Shown here: piece after piece, positions 48,569 to 61,060 of the stretch
How the letters are laid out: each line of letters starts with the position of its first letter
How positions within the stretch are numbered: the first letter of the stretch is position 1
DNA from: Henckelia pumila
Lineage: Eukaryota > Streptophyta > Magnoliopsida > Lamiales > Gesneriaceae
Length of the DNA stretch: 64,000 nucleotides
NCBI RefSeq assembly: GCF_033568475.1
Contig: NC_133123.1
Location: 137,166,242-137,230,241, forward strand
Direction: 5' to 3'
Made by a program: the position numbers and the translations under genes
The notes under the pieces: model-generated
Databases searched by the model: none
The model's input: only the letters and a program-made list of their open reading frames with translations
Told to the model about the DNA's origin: nothing

Positions 48569-49676
48569 ATATAATAAAATAGATTATTTTCATATATATT
48601 TGATTTGATTATATCTATATCAAATTCTTGATTGATCAAAATGAGTTATTTTTCACGACAAGTGTTGTCGGGTACTATTTGAGTACTTTAAAAGTATATT
48701 TGGTACAATAATCAATTGAAATACTTTTCCGATCAAATTAAGATTTTCTTAGCCGAAAGTTTTATCGTGTTTGAGCATAATATATAGTCGGGGGCAATTT
48801 AATTAGGGGATCTTTTGGTATGGAAATTTGGTGGCATGCGTTTTAATTTTTAGGGAACGTTTCTTTTTTTTTTTTCTTTTTTTTTTCTTGTTCATTTTGG
48901 TAGAAAAAATAGTATATGTTTCCAAAAGTACCGTACTGTCTACTGATTTATATGTTACGGGTGAGTGGTTCTCCAAATGGTATCTTTAGTACTTCGAAAT
49001 GTTAATCTTTTATTATCACTGGAAAATACATTTCGGCAGGGTCGCGAGCATGCCAAGATTAAGCCTAGGTGAAATAACAACTTAAGTCATGATATAAATC
49101 GTGTCGAATCGTTTTTTCACCAAAAACAAATCTATCGTCTAAAAGAATTTTATTAAATTTAAGTATCCAACAGTTTCTCTAATTTAATTTAATTTCTTCC
49201 ATAGATATCTTAAAAGAGTCGGATTGCTTTAGCAAAGCAAGAGTAACAGTGAATTAAGGGAGTGTTTTTGGGGCGGTTTGTGGGACTAAGGAAAATGTTA
49301 TGACACTTGAAGATGATTCTTGGATTAATTTCTGAGCACAATATATATGTAATATTTTAGACACACACATATATATATATATATGTATATACAAGGTATT
49401 AAAATATGAATAAATGGGATTTCTGGTGGGGGTAACTAAGCTTGAAAATGACTTCAACAAAGCTTCTAGCTAGATCTAGAAGGGGTGGACCCAAGTGAGA
49501 CCATTTATTAACTGAGACTGATGATGACATGCCTCCACACAAAACCAAATATAATATTGTCTCTCATTACATCATAGGACAGCAGCGGTTTGATGATTGA
49601 TGTATTACAAGGAAATTGGATTTCATTGCTCTCTCTCCCTTGTTTTAATTTCATGATTTTGATCTTTTGGAGGAAA

Positions 49677-49720
<44 letters not shown>

Positions 49721-51771
49721 ATTTTCTTTTTTCATTACGTTACGGTAGTATTTACAATTTTTAAGTGATTATGAATTTCTTTTTTACAAATTTATTATGA
49801 AAAAACTTATAATAACTTATTTTAGAGGTTACAAGTACTATCTAAATTTTATTATTTTGCTAATAGGGGGCATTGCTTGGATTACAAGAGGGATGATGGA
49901 TTTATGAGCCGAAAAGTTGTATCCATAGATGATTGCTTCATTTCAAGCTATGATCAATTAGGGTGTTTTCGGAATCATTTTTCATATCTTTATGGACCAA
50001 CACTGAGGATCCTCCGCGTTGAAGCTCCAAAAATATACAAGGACCCAGCAAAAATTAAACATTCAATAGAATTTTGTCATATTTTAAAAGGTTAATTTAC
50101 AAAAAGCTTTTTTATTTCCAAAAAAAAAAGAAAAAATTACGTCTGTTTGGATATAAACTTTCTTATAAATTTGAAATCGAATCAAAACCTTAAGAACCAT
50201 CATAACATTATTATACCATTTTAAGAGTTTTTTCAAAAAAAAAAAAAAAAACTCGTTTAAACACGGTCTTTTAATATGTTTTTTTAATTAAAGAGGATGC
50301 TATTTATGGATGTGTCGATGTTGACAGATCAAATCAATTGATCTGCAATTGATCTACCATCATCCGATTGCCTTTTGGGTAGGCACTCGAAGAACAACAT
50401 GAACTCATTCGTTATTTACATTCCAAAAAGTGTTGATCACACTCCACCTTCTATATACAATTTATAATTAGACAAATCTGCCCTTAAACTAACTTTCTTT
50501 ATATGTTAGTTAAAAGTTGATTTACTTTTTTTAAAAAAATCAAATACAATACTTTTGTATATCAACAACTAAAATTAAATATTTTTAAAAACTATCATAA
50601 TTTTTTATCATATATAAATAAAATAAATAATACCAAAAAAATATTTTAATTCAAAAATGTGATATTATTAATATTTTATATCAAATTTTAGTAAGGGCAC
50701 AAAATATTGGTAAATTGTAAACTCATACAAAATGTAAAATATTGGAATATAAAACATTTTAATTTACCAAAAAATTATTAAAATTTAAATAAAGCTTAAA
50801 AAATACGAATTATATTACAATCTGAGATTAAAAATAATGTTGTATGTATATTATTTTTTATAATAATATTTAATAAATATATCAAGTGATTATTCACGTT
50901 ATATTTATAATATAATAATTATTATTTTAACTCTCAATTTTATGTAAATAAATAATAAATATTAAATTAAATTATATTTATATATATATATATATATCCA
51001 TTTTTTTAAAGAATGTTATTTGAAAAATATTTCAACTATAAATTTGATGAATGATATATTATTTTAAAATTTAAATTTATTAACAATATATCATTTATAA
51101 GATATTACAATTAATTATATATATATATATATTTAAAGTATAATGAAAAATAAGAAGAGATGAAATAACATATTAAAACATTAGAAGCAACATTACTTGT
51201 TTCAAAAATCGTAAATAAATAAAATAATATGTTAATCAAGATTAAAAAACCAATGATTAGTTAAGTGAATCATACTTTTAATATTTGTCTTGAGTTTTTA
51301 TTTATTTAAGGACGATAATTTTGAATAGTTAATATTTTAGGTAACTTAGTTTAGGAATTAAAACTATTGATGAACTTGGTAAAAACAAGAGCAATCAAAT
51401 GAGGGTACAATTGTCAACTAATAGTATAAAAATAAAAAAATGGAGTCTATTTAACAAAAAATAAAGTGTTAATAACACACTGCTTTTTACAAATATAAAA
51501 AAGAAATTATGCGTCAAACTAACGGTGATAAAACACAAAATAAAAATTGTTTTGAGTTTTGTAGTAGAAGTTAGAATGATATTTTTGGGAATATATTATG
51601 GATGCTGATAATAAATTAAATTTACCTACTCCATGTTACTTTAAATAATATGTGCGTATCTAAGACGAGAAGTAGTCATGAAAAAACAAGGAGATACGAA
51701 GTAAAAATGCAACTCGTAGGACGAGATAAATAATTTTGTTAAATTCATCGCAATATTCGCCTGGACTTGCG
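48569..51771. other. Intergenic stretch with TA tracts and one unexplained ORF
   Basis: (TA)n tracts lie at about 49369-49384 and 49679-49716. The ORF at 49868-50095 is listed separately. From 50300 to 51700 the sequence is AT-rich with no recognisable gene. Confidence 0.5.
49868..50095 (+). other. Unrecognised ORF, possible exon fragment
   Basis: The frame opens after TTGCTAATAG, which could be a splice acceptor, and continues to a TAA about 75 codons later. Composition is protein-like (KVVSIDDCF, RILRVEAPKIYKDPAKIKHS) and not repeat-derived. I do not recognise the family. It might be the remnant of a duplicated or captured gene. Confidence 0.3.
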
Positions 51772-54700
51772 CTAAAGGAAGTTTCTTTGGAAAGAACCAG
51801 AAGAAAACCTGGAAGATAAGCCCTGAGTCATGTTTTCGCTGTCAAGATTAACGCTTTGCCTCCCGGCAGTTAAATCCTTTTCACGGTCCCAAGGCTTCCA
51901 TGGATGATTCCCCTCCCATTCCTGGGACTCCTGCTTCGACCTCTTCTTCACACGACTCTTTGCTGACGTCTCCTGGTGCTTTTCCACCAATGATTTTGAT
52001 CGTTTTGCCTTGTTATACCGATCTACCAGTTCCGCTTCAGAACTCATTTTTCTTGTCCCTTGTTCATTTGAAGCTAGCGCTGCAGCTTCGTAGTAGGCTT
52101 CTAAATAACTGCCACAGATAGTTCAGCATTTGATATCCGACTCAATGAAGCATATTATTGAACTAAGTTATAAATATGCAAAAACACATACTTCATCTTC
52201 GCCTTTTGAGCTCTTTCTGAAGGTGTATCGGTCCAAACACTGGTATCACCACGTCCTTCTTTAGAGCTCTTACTAAACTTGGTTGAATGCATGCTCATGC
52301 CGGGCTGGGAGGAGAAGCTAATATTAGAAAAGAAGTAAAAATCGAACAACAAACAACTGAACTCTCTGAACCAACAACAAACTTTCACGCATTTTTCATG
52401 CTACTGATTATTGGTTTATTTTTTTTAAAAAGGAACTTTGTAAAAGGTGCTTCATACAAGAAACGGATTTTAGACAGGGTGATGATTAGACTTCAGTACT
52501 TCACATTGTTTGATTTGTCCATTGGCGATCGAGTCCTAGGTATGTTAATCCTATAAACTCGTTATAATCTAAAATTAGCAAATCACCAGAGATGAAAGAT
52601 AGGTAGAGAATTTTTTAACACCACGTCGCTTTTGAAACATATCTTTCTCACTAGCACACCTAGTCACACATTAAAGATGCATTACAGAATTCTCCAAGAG
52701 CGCGTAAGACGATAAGCACAACCAAATTGAACTCTGTTGTAAACTTTAATCTTCACATTTAAGGGTTGTATGCATTCTGCTGCAGTTGTAGGCAGAGTAC
52801 TAATTCAGGTGCAAACCAGGCGGTTCTTGTTTCAACCAGAATAATTCTCCTGGTGTCTCTGAAAGATTGTTAGATGATGCAAGTCCCCGACATTTCTACG
52901 GAAATTTACACCATGTATTAGGGTTCCAAATGTTAAGATTTGACCCCATCATTTAGGGAGAAATAGTCCAGGTGGAGCATATACAAGCCGGTGCAAACGC
53001 AGTAACCAAGATGCTTAATTGTGTACAGTTAGCATAACACATTGTAGCTTTTAGAAATTTAACCTGAATTATGAAGGTGCCGAAAAAGAGAATGACAGCA
53101 TTGGCATACCTTTCTTTCAGGAGGTAATGTCGTCATCCATTCTTCTCTCTTTGGGGCCACTTTAACATCCAACTCTGCCAAAAGTATGTCATCGCCCTCC
53201 ATAGAAATACCTGTCAGCCAAGAATTGCAAGTTCATAACAAGATCATTCTCATTAGCTAAATGACTTTGAACCTATTCTTACCAAGACGATGATTATGAG
53301 AGATATGGTACACAGAAAGATAGCAGTTCAGATATAATCTACTCACAAGCTTTTTGTCAATTATTTTAATGACATCCAGGTGTGACTATAATAGAAGAGC
53401 AGGGTGCAAAGGATTGATTAGAGGCGTCAAAAATGGTTTTATATAAAGTGCCCGGATGCAACTCAAACTATAAGGTCAAATCTCTTCGAATTTCACTGTT
53501 CCGCGATGGATTTGAAAACTTCAGTGGCAAATGTTAGACCACTTTAGAAGACTTAAACCGAGAAGATATTTAATTTAACACAATGACTAACTACAAGCAA
53601 GTCTTTCAGATTCCATCGCCCACTCACTTCATGCATAGGTATCACACCAAATTTTCCAAAAGATACCATACCTTGCAGACGTCTCCATTGTGCAGCCTCT
53701 CGCATGGCTTTCAGCTCTACCTACATAAAAATTAAACAGTTTCTGTTAGTAAAGCAGCTCTGTGGTGCCTGTCCCGATGTATACAGTGGCATATAGTACC
53801 TGAAACGATTCTTGTTCCTCCTTTAGCTTTATTTTGTCATCTAGTGCTTTTCGCTGCCAAAAGAGAATATGCTTATGATTTAACTTAAAACTCTCTATAT
53901 TAAAAATTACAGAATCAGCAATTGCTCATTGGTCAAGTTACTTGAAGAGAATTTCAACATCCCGGTAACTTGGATCTTTATGTTAAAAATGGAGTGCTCC
54001 GTTGTATAGACAACTTGCAGAGGAGACTAAAGAATTCGAGCAACGAATATATCGAACCAAATTGACTTCATATAAATGGGCATATCAAAATCATAAGTTT
54101 GTGCATCAAACAAATAAATATTGCAGCATGATCTCTGCTGATCTCATACAACAATTATAGGTGTTATCATCCAAATCGATCAAAGGGCCAGTAAATAAAC
54201 AAGGTAAACGGGGAAAGGATCAGAGAGTTAAAGTTAACAAAAGAAAATGTTTCACAAGGAGAAAACGCAAACTTTTCATGAATGCCAATATTTTAGCATT
54301 GAGTTCACTGAATGCTGATAGTCTTAGTAAAGCTTGCTATCATGTATTTGTTGAGGTCTACAAATTGTGATCAGCATCTTTAAGAGATCCACGCAAATGC
54401 CACTATAGAATGACAGAAAGACAATCATATTATCTGATACATGCCACAAGGCAATAAACTCTTGTGTACATACAGTGTTCAAATCATGAACCTAAGCATT
54501 GTTTAATTTAGCATGCAAGTATGTAAAATTCTTTCCAACTTTCACAGAAAACTGAAACTCGTCAAAGTACTTACCTTATCAGGATCCTGTAAATCCTTAA
54601 ATGCTTTGTTCAACTTAACAAATGCTTGGTTAGCTTGAGGGTGAGAGCTTTTGTCAGGATGGACCCACAGTGACAATTTCCAATACCTAAAAATCACATT

Positions 54701-56792
54701 ATAACATTTTATAAGCCAAATATAAAGAGTTGCTTTCAACCATGTTGGTTATTCGCATACACCAAACAGTGATAGCATGATCTACCATAGAGTGCCGCTA
54801 TTTTTTTCTAGTTTCTAAGATGGTCGAAGTGTTATAGAACGAAGAAACTGAATGTTATAAACAATACATGACATACAGATGGTATGAGATTTTGTCTGTT
54901 CATCCTAAAATATCATCACAAAGTATACCTTTTCTTCATGTTTTCAGCTGACATATTTTTGTTCACTCCTAGAACATCGTATGGACTAGCTTCTTCAGCA
55001 CCAATTATTCTCGTAATCTGAACACAAAATATTCGAGTCAACACCACACGACGACAATTAAAAAATTGATCGATCAAGCAGCCACCAAATTAATATGCTG
55101 CATGATGGAAAGTCAACAGAAAAAACATTTCTAACAGGAGAAATTTTTTAAAAGTTACGTGTGCGCCCATCATATTAGAATAAGATGCAGAACAAAAATT
55201 GAAAATTCAGGGAATGCACGAAAATTGAGGTACTATCTGATATAATTAGAAAATTGGACATGAAATAAACCTCCTCAAAACGCTCTGCTTCATTGGCAGA
55301 CTCAGCTTCTTTAACCATAGCTGGAGGTGGCGGTCCTATAAATAATTCGTTATCTTCATCCAATTCAGCTTCTCTGTTTGTATGAAACGTATTAGCATAG
55401 CATTCATAAGATGGAGCTAATAGTTCTACATCTAGCAATTGGGTGAACAAATAACAACATTCACGATAAAGTATCGAGAGATCCTATTTTTTTACAACAA
55501 ACTGCCAAATGATACCTCAGTTCAGCTTCTGCTGCTGTTAGTTTGGCAGCTGCAGCAAGTAACTCTGCAGAAGGCATCTCGGGTCCAATGGTCCTAACAG
55601 AACCAACAGATAGGTCATGGTTCAAATGGAGCGTAAAAATGAGCAAATGATAAGATGATGGAATTAACAAAAGCTAACACTTAAAAACTTTCCAAATTAT
55701 ATTTTATTTGTTCAAAATAAAGCAAGAACGGTTAAATTGTTGCCATTGCAGACTCTTTAATATATTACAAAATGTGTGGGTTTCATGTAACCACGGGGAG
55801 ATGGCAATTTAAAATTTTGAATTATTGAATACATGAAAACAATAGATGTGGGTAGGATACAGAGATGAAAACTAACCTCCTTCTGGTGCCAATAGAGTCT
55901 TCCTTTGTATCATCAACCATTTTATTCACATGTCTAGATTCTGATGCAGGGGACCCCAAGGGTGCCTCTTCCAGAGGAGCCAAATGATCAACTTGCTTTT
56001 GAGGTTGCAACTGAGAGCGGATAATTGGACCAACAACCTTCAGAGTAGGGGTCACTTTGTGTGGTAGTAGAAACAATTGGTCGCCATTTTCTTTGAGGTT
56101 CAAGCACATGAATAACCTTCTAAGATGCTTAACTAATGACCTTTCAGATAATCCATTTATATCAACTGCTTGTCCTTGGTCTATCATTAACAAAAGCTGA
56201 ATAAAATGTTGAAAGGCTAATCAGTAATTAAACCAGTAATCAAACCAGTAATTAAGTAAAGAAAAATGCATAAAGATGGATTCCAGTAAGTAAATTTCAT
56301 GATAGTAGTTTCAGCATCTAAAGAATTCATGATACAAACCAGATGAGACAGTAGGCATCAAATTTATCAAAAAGATAGTTTTGATTATGCCAACAACCCA
56401 GTTTTTGTTAAAAAAAAAAGTGAAATTACCTGTTCCAAATCCCCGGCAATAGCAGGAAATTCCTCCAGTATATACCTAACAACCTCCTCCGGATTCTCCA
56501 ACTCGATATCCGACCGGGACTCACTTTCATCCGATTGAAATCTTCTTTTCTTGTTCTCCTTCCGTTTATGCTTCTCCCTTTCTCTTCTTCTGCGGTCCTT
56601 CCTCCTCCGCTCAGGATCTTTCCGGGACCTTTTACTCTTACGCTCTTCCTCCCTCGAACGCCGTCGTTTGCGCAACTTCGAAGACGATTCAACCTGATCC
56701 TCAGAAGATGATGTGGTGGCGGAGCTGCTGCTGGAGGTTGAAGTTTCTGGCAAGGATTTTCTACTTGCCGATTTTCTGGAGTCTCCTCCCAT
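51772..56792 (-). CDS. J-domain protein with GPALPP/DUF3752-type motifs
   Basis: Eleven exons join in frame to 572 aa: 56792-56430, 56196-55877, 55593-55516, 55373-55271, 55017-54929, 54686-54575, 53853-53800, 53720-53672, 53210-53110, 52304-52192 and 52108-51772. The first 100 residues are Ser-rich, then an Arg/Lys/Glu-rich tract typical of nuclear, splicing-linked proteins. FIGPPPPAM (about residue 265) is a GPALPP-like motif. SPYDVLGV...WVHPDKSSHPQA is a J-domain with intact HPD (about 327-329), so it should stimulate an Hsp70. The later EEWMTTLPPERK and TKFSKSSKEGRGDTSVWTDTP segments are DUF3752 hallmarks. The client and cellular role are unknown; a nuclear location is inferred from composition. 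Confidence 0.92.
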
Positions 56793-57170
56793 GGAATGCG
56801 ATTTGATTGGCAACAATCTCCCCTAAAACTCCCTATAAAAATCAAGAAAACCCCCAATCGCCAGAAAATTTGAAGGGGGAAAAAAAAAGTGAGAATTTTT
56901 TTGGTTCTGTGTTCACCGTTGCCGAGTTAGCGTTTATTGGCCTGGCCAAATTACAGACAGCCGTTTTGGACCGAGCCGGTGTGTTCCTCAATGGGCTTTC
57001 ATTTATTTAATTGGGCTATGTCAAAGTTTGCACACTATTATGCACAAACAAACCCAAAATCGGAAGCCCGTGATCAAATCGAACCTAGCCAATGCGTTCT
57101 CCTTTAGATGGAGCTCTCTTTGGTTATCGGCTCTTTGAAATGTCCCTAGTCTGATGAAATAGAATTGGAG

Positions 57171-57218
<48 letters not shown>

Positions 57219-57270
57219 TTCTTTTAAGTGCCCATCATTGGTGGGCATGATAGGTGGAGGCACTTGAAAG

Positions 57271-57319
<49 letters not shown>

Positions 57320-58490
57320 ATTCAAATTCATTAAAACGTAATATTTTAAAATTGATAAATGTTTCTTCCTCAAAAAAAAAATGATAAATGTTTCCCATTT
57401 TTATCTTACCTAATCAGATTGATAACATAAATGATATTGGAACATCCAAAATAAACCCATTGTGTGCGCTACATGATTAGTGATATATTAACTATTAAGG
57501 TAGAGGAGATTATAAATTAGAGTTTAGTCTTTGTTGGTTTTTATTTTTCTCAATTACCCATATGATACCTACATTAATAAATCTTAATCTTCGTTTGGAA
57601 AAATGGTTATAAAATATTTTTATAAAAGTAATTTTCTTTCTACAAATATTTATAAAAAGGTTTTTTAAAAAAATTAAAAATAAATATATGTTTGAACAAC
57701 TATTCTATCAAAACGTTTTTCAATTAAAACGACATTTCGACTCCTATTTTAAAAATATGATTTTGTATTTAAAAAATGTTTGAACAATTATTCTATAAAA
57801 AAATTCTCGTTTGACCAGTATTTTTTAAAATATCAAAAAAAATAGCTCAATTATTTTTTAAAAATTATACTTGAAGAACAATTTTTTAGAATTTTTTTTA
57901 AAATTAATTACGTGTTGGCTACTGGCTAGTCTTCATTCAATATGGTGGATTAATATGATTTATTTATTTGTCAGTAAGTAAACTTCGTAAATTTTATTAG
58001 ATATATTTTTAGACCCCCTTTGGTTGAATCTGCGCAGCACATGCAATATTTTTATTTCTTTAATTTAATAATTAATATCATTTCACGATAGTGTATTTTC
58101 ATAAATAATGAATAATGATTTGGAAACGTACGTACGTGAGCAAACCCCATTTGTGCAATCATCTTTAAATAAATTTCTTACTATAATTACCAACGTTGCG
58201 AATTTAAAAACGGATATATTATTATATATCCTCTTAATTCGATCTAGAACCACGGTTTAATATTATAATCCACGTTTCAACAACTACTATACCAAACGAA
58301 ATAATTTATAAATAAACATTGTAAAAGTCATAATTGCAATAATTGGTCGGCATGTATGACTAAATTATCCATCTGAATGCACAATTGCATGTTATGTTTT
58401 CCGATAAAAACACACGCAATTGTCCGAAAATAACATGAAAAATACAAGATTAACAAATACTGTGTATATATATATATATATAATAAATAA
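56793..58490. other. Intergenic stretch with Micron-like copy 3
   Basis: It contains the J-domain gene's 5' flank, (TA)n tracts with a short foldback (57177-57317), and AT-rich DNA. The phrase TGTTTGAACAA(C/T)TATTCTAT occurs twice (near 57690 and 57777). No gene is seen. Confidence 0.5.
57177..57317. mobile_element. Short Micron-like foldback inside (TA)n, copy 3
   Basis: A 60-base foldback (57214-57275) with arms TTTCTTTTAAGTGCC and GGCACTTGAAAGAAA lies between two TA tracts (57177-57213 and 57278-57317). The ends and the GCCCA/TGGGC core resemble copies 1 and 2, but the centre is shorter. Confidence 0.6.
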
Positions 58491-59027
58491 TCACCATGTT
58501 CGTTTCTTGATGGAACAACGAGAGTTACGGTGGACAATAACTTTTTTCAAGATCTTGATGAAAAGTAGAATCTTTGGTTTCTTCCTGTGTCCCTTTGATC
58601 TTGAAAACCTCCACGCTTCGATGCATCTTACCTGGACCGCTCGTCCAGGTGATGATGAATTAATTGCAATATCACAGTAATTAGTTTCCGCCGCCATTTT
58701 CACGCAGTTGATTCTCGACGAGTCTTCGTTCAAATCCTCCCACAACACGTCCATTCTCTCGTCTTCTTCGTAATCGCCGCCGCCATAACAATAATAACTC
58801 TTGGGTTTCACCGCGAGTTCTTGGACTGAGCAGAAGTTGAACTTCTCTTCGTTGCTGCGGGTTCTGATCAGTTCTTGGAAGGAGGAACATGACGAGAAGT
58901 TGAGTTCTGGGTGGTCGTTTTGGTGGGCCGGGCGCCGCCATAGAGGCGGGGACTCCATGAAATGCGGCGGAGGGACGGCGGTGGTAGCAGGGAAGCTGAA
59001 GTCGTCGTCTTCTGCGGTGGCGGCCAT
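58491..59027 (-). CDS. Plant protein of unknown function, 178 aa
   Basis: A single uninterrupted frame begins at the ATG at 59027. The N-terminus is acidic with FSFPATT and SPPLWRRP. A Ser/Cys-rich ELNFSSCSSFQELIR segment follows, then a Tyr/Gly/acid-rich linker. The end is strongly basic (KKPKILLFIKILKKVIVHRNSRC), with a short amphipathic stretch that could bind membranes or nucleic acid. I recall similar plant proteins that begin with SPPLWR-type motifs, but I cannot name the family. No transmembrane segment or catalytic motif is evident. Confidence 0.7.
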   Translation of the reverse strand: MAATAEDDDFSFPATTAVPPPHFMESPPLWRRPAHQNDHPELNFSSCSSFQELIRTRSNEEKFNFCSVQELAVKPKSYYCYGGGDYEEDERMDVLWEDLNEDSSRINCVKMAAETNYCDIAINSSSPGRAVQVRCIEAWRFSRSKGHRKKPKILLFIKILKKVIVHRNSRCSIKKRTW

Positions 59028-61060
59028 ATATGGATTTGTGACGAGGATTGAAGAAGGTGGTGGAATATGTACGCGCAGAATTAAGTTGGATTCTAACGGC
59101 TATAAGCTTGTCACTAGTTAATATCTTCTCGTTATTATTATTTTGGTTATTAAGTATAGGATGGGGGACGTTTATTAAATTCTCACCAAAGTCTAGTTAA
59201 TGAGAGAGTTTAATATGGTGGTGTTATTTATGACGTTGTGTTTTGAATTTGAGATGAGATTTATATGTTGGGAATTATATTCGATAGAAATTGTGTATTT
59301 GGTTTTTGTTTTTTTGTTTTTTTACGGGAACTCGCAGTCGTTAGCTATATATTCTTAAATATCATGTACTGAATAAACATCAACAAGATAAATCGTATAA
59401 TTAAATAAGTAATTTGTACGATCGCACGAAAAAATGTTGATAAAAATTATACGTGATAAAATTGTGTTTTAATGGGTATTATTATGATTATAAAAGATGC
59501 ATATTATGAGGCAGATATGTTTTCATGTATGAACAAGTTTTTCGTGAGACGGTCTCGTGAATATTTATTTATATGAAACGAGTCAACTCTATCGATATTT
59601 ACAATAAAAAGTAGGCAAAAACTCCTATGAGACGGTCTCAAAGGTTATTTTTATTAGAAGGATCTCTTGTATGAGTTATCCATTAAAAAGTATTACAATT
59701 TATGCCAAAAGTATTACTTATTATTATAAATATGGGTAAAGTTAACCCGTCTCACGGATGAGACCGTCTCACAGGAGTGTTACTATAAAAAGTAATAGTT
59801 TTAGCATAAAAAATAATATTTTTTCATGCATAACTCAATTAAGAGATATGTCTCACGAATTGACTCGTGAGACTGTCTCACGAGAACTTTTGTTTTCATG
59901 TAATTAGTGGTTAGACGACATATTGTCTCGCTTAAACCAGCCAGATCTCACACCGTTGGAACAAATATCTATTTCAAAAATAATTCGATAGCTTCAATTA
60001 TCATTTTTTAATATATATTAGTTTTGGTTGTTGAAAGCATCTAATTGTGCATAAACAAATTTGGAATCAAATCATATCAGATTTATTTGGTGAAATATTA
60101 TCTCAGAACCCCTCTCTCCATTAGCAACTCAAAGACAGAAATCTAGTCTAGACTTTGTTTTAATGGATCGAGTTTTTTGCGACCCGTTTTATTAATATTG
60201 TTTGAGCCCTATGTTATTTTCATCTTCATGTTCTTCAGCATGAGTTAATGTTACTTTCTATTTTTTAAAAAATAAATACTGGCCGTGTTAAAAAATTTAA
60301 AACTAACTTTGCAAAAACTACAAATAAAATTACCTTTTCTTATATATTCTTATACCAAAGACACAAAATCAGCCATGATTAGTTGATGACTTGAGGTAGT
60401 TTTTTTTAATTTTTTTTAATCTATCACGACTTAAGGTGGTTTTATTATATTGGACAAAGGATTGAGTTTTGCATATTGTTAAAAATAATAGGGATTATTT
60501 AGGAATTATAAAAAAACAGATCATGACACTATTTTGTTTTTATTAAATCCAAATTTAATGCATAACTAGTATCACTCCGTGCACGCGTTGTATTCTTATA
60601 TAGCTTTTTTTTAAATACATATTCTTGTTGAAAAAAAATCAAAATTAAATTTATAGAGCTAAAAATCAAATTTAAAATTTCAATAGGTTTGTTAAAAATT
60701 TTTTTACATAAATTTATTTTGCAATGCAAAATAAAAAAGGCCAATTTTGAGATTGAAAAAAATCCATTGTGACATTAATTGGAAATTAAATTGGAAAAAA
60801 AAATCAAAATTAAGAGTCTCTATTGGGCCCTATTTTAATATTTAGTAACCCATGCAGCGACTCTAAGGTCTAAACTTAAGCATCGCTGAGATCAAACAAT
60901 TATTTTAAAGGACCAACTAAACATATTGAGACCCAACTAATTAATTTGAGAGGCCCAACCCAATTTCCATCTGAAGACCGAATATTATGTACCTATTACT
61001 GGTTTGCCGTCCCCCATCGCGACAATCTTCCAACGAAAACCCTAGGGAAGGAAAGCCAAG
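59028..61060. other. Intergenic stretch with nested foldbacks
   Basis: The nested foldback at 59533-59894 is listed separately. The rest, including about 60000-60900, is AT-rich without a recognisable gene. Confidence 0.5.
59533..59894. mobile_element. Nested foldback MITEs with GAGACGGTCTC palindromes
   Basis: The outer arms are ACAAGTTTTTCGTGAGACGG at the left and, inverted from the right, CAAAAGTTCTCGTGAGACAG. Inside is a second foldback (59614-59785) with arms CAAAAACTCCTATGAGACGG and, inverted, AACACTCCTGTGAGACGG. The inner one is flanked by the 9-bp direct repeat TAAAAAGTA (59605-59613 and 59786-59794), as Mutator-like elements make. A similar phrase also occurs inside, so the duplication is suggestive, not certain. 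Confidence 0.6.

Noticed and set aside
48330-48593. Poly Ile/Tyr ORFs on both strands
   Set aside because: They are translations of the (TA)n tract and its foldback neighbour, not proteins. The same applies to 2569-2949, 49508-49735 and 57021-57398.
54161-54370. 69-aa ORF on the plus strand
   Set aside because: It lies within an intron of the J-domain gene on the opposite strand and has no recognisable domain.
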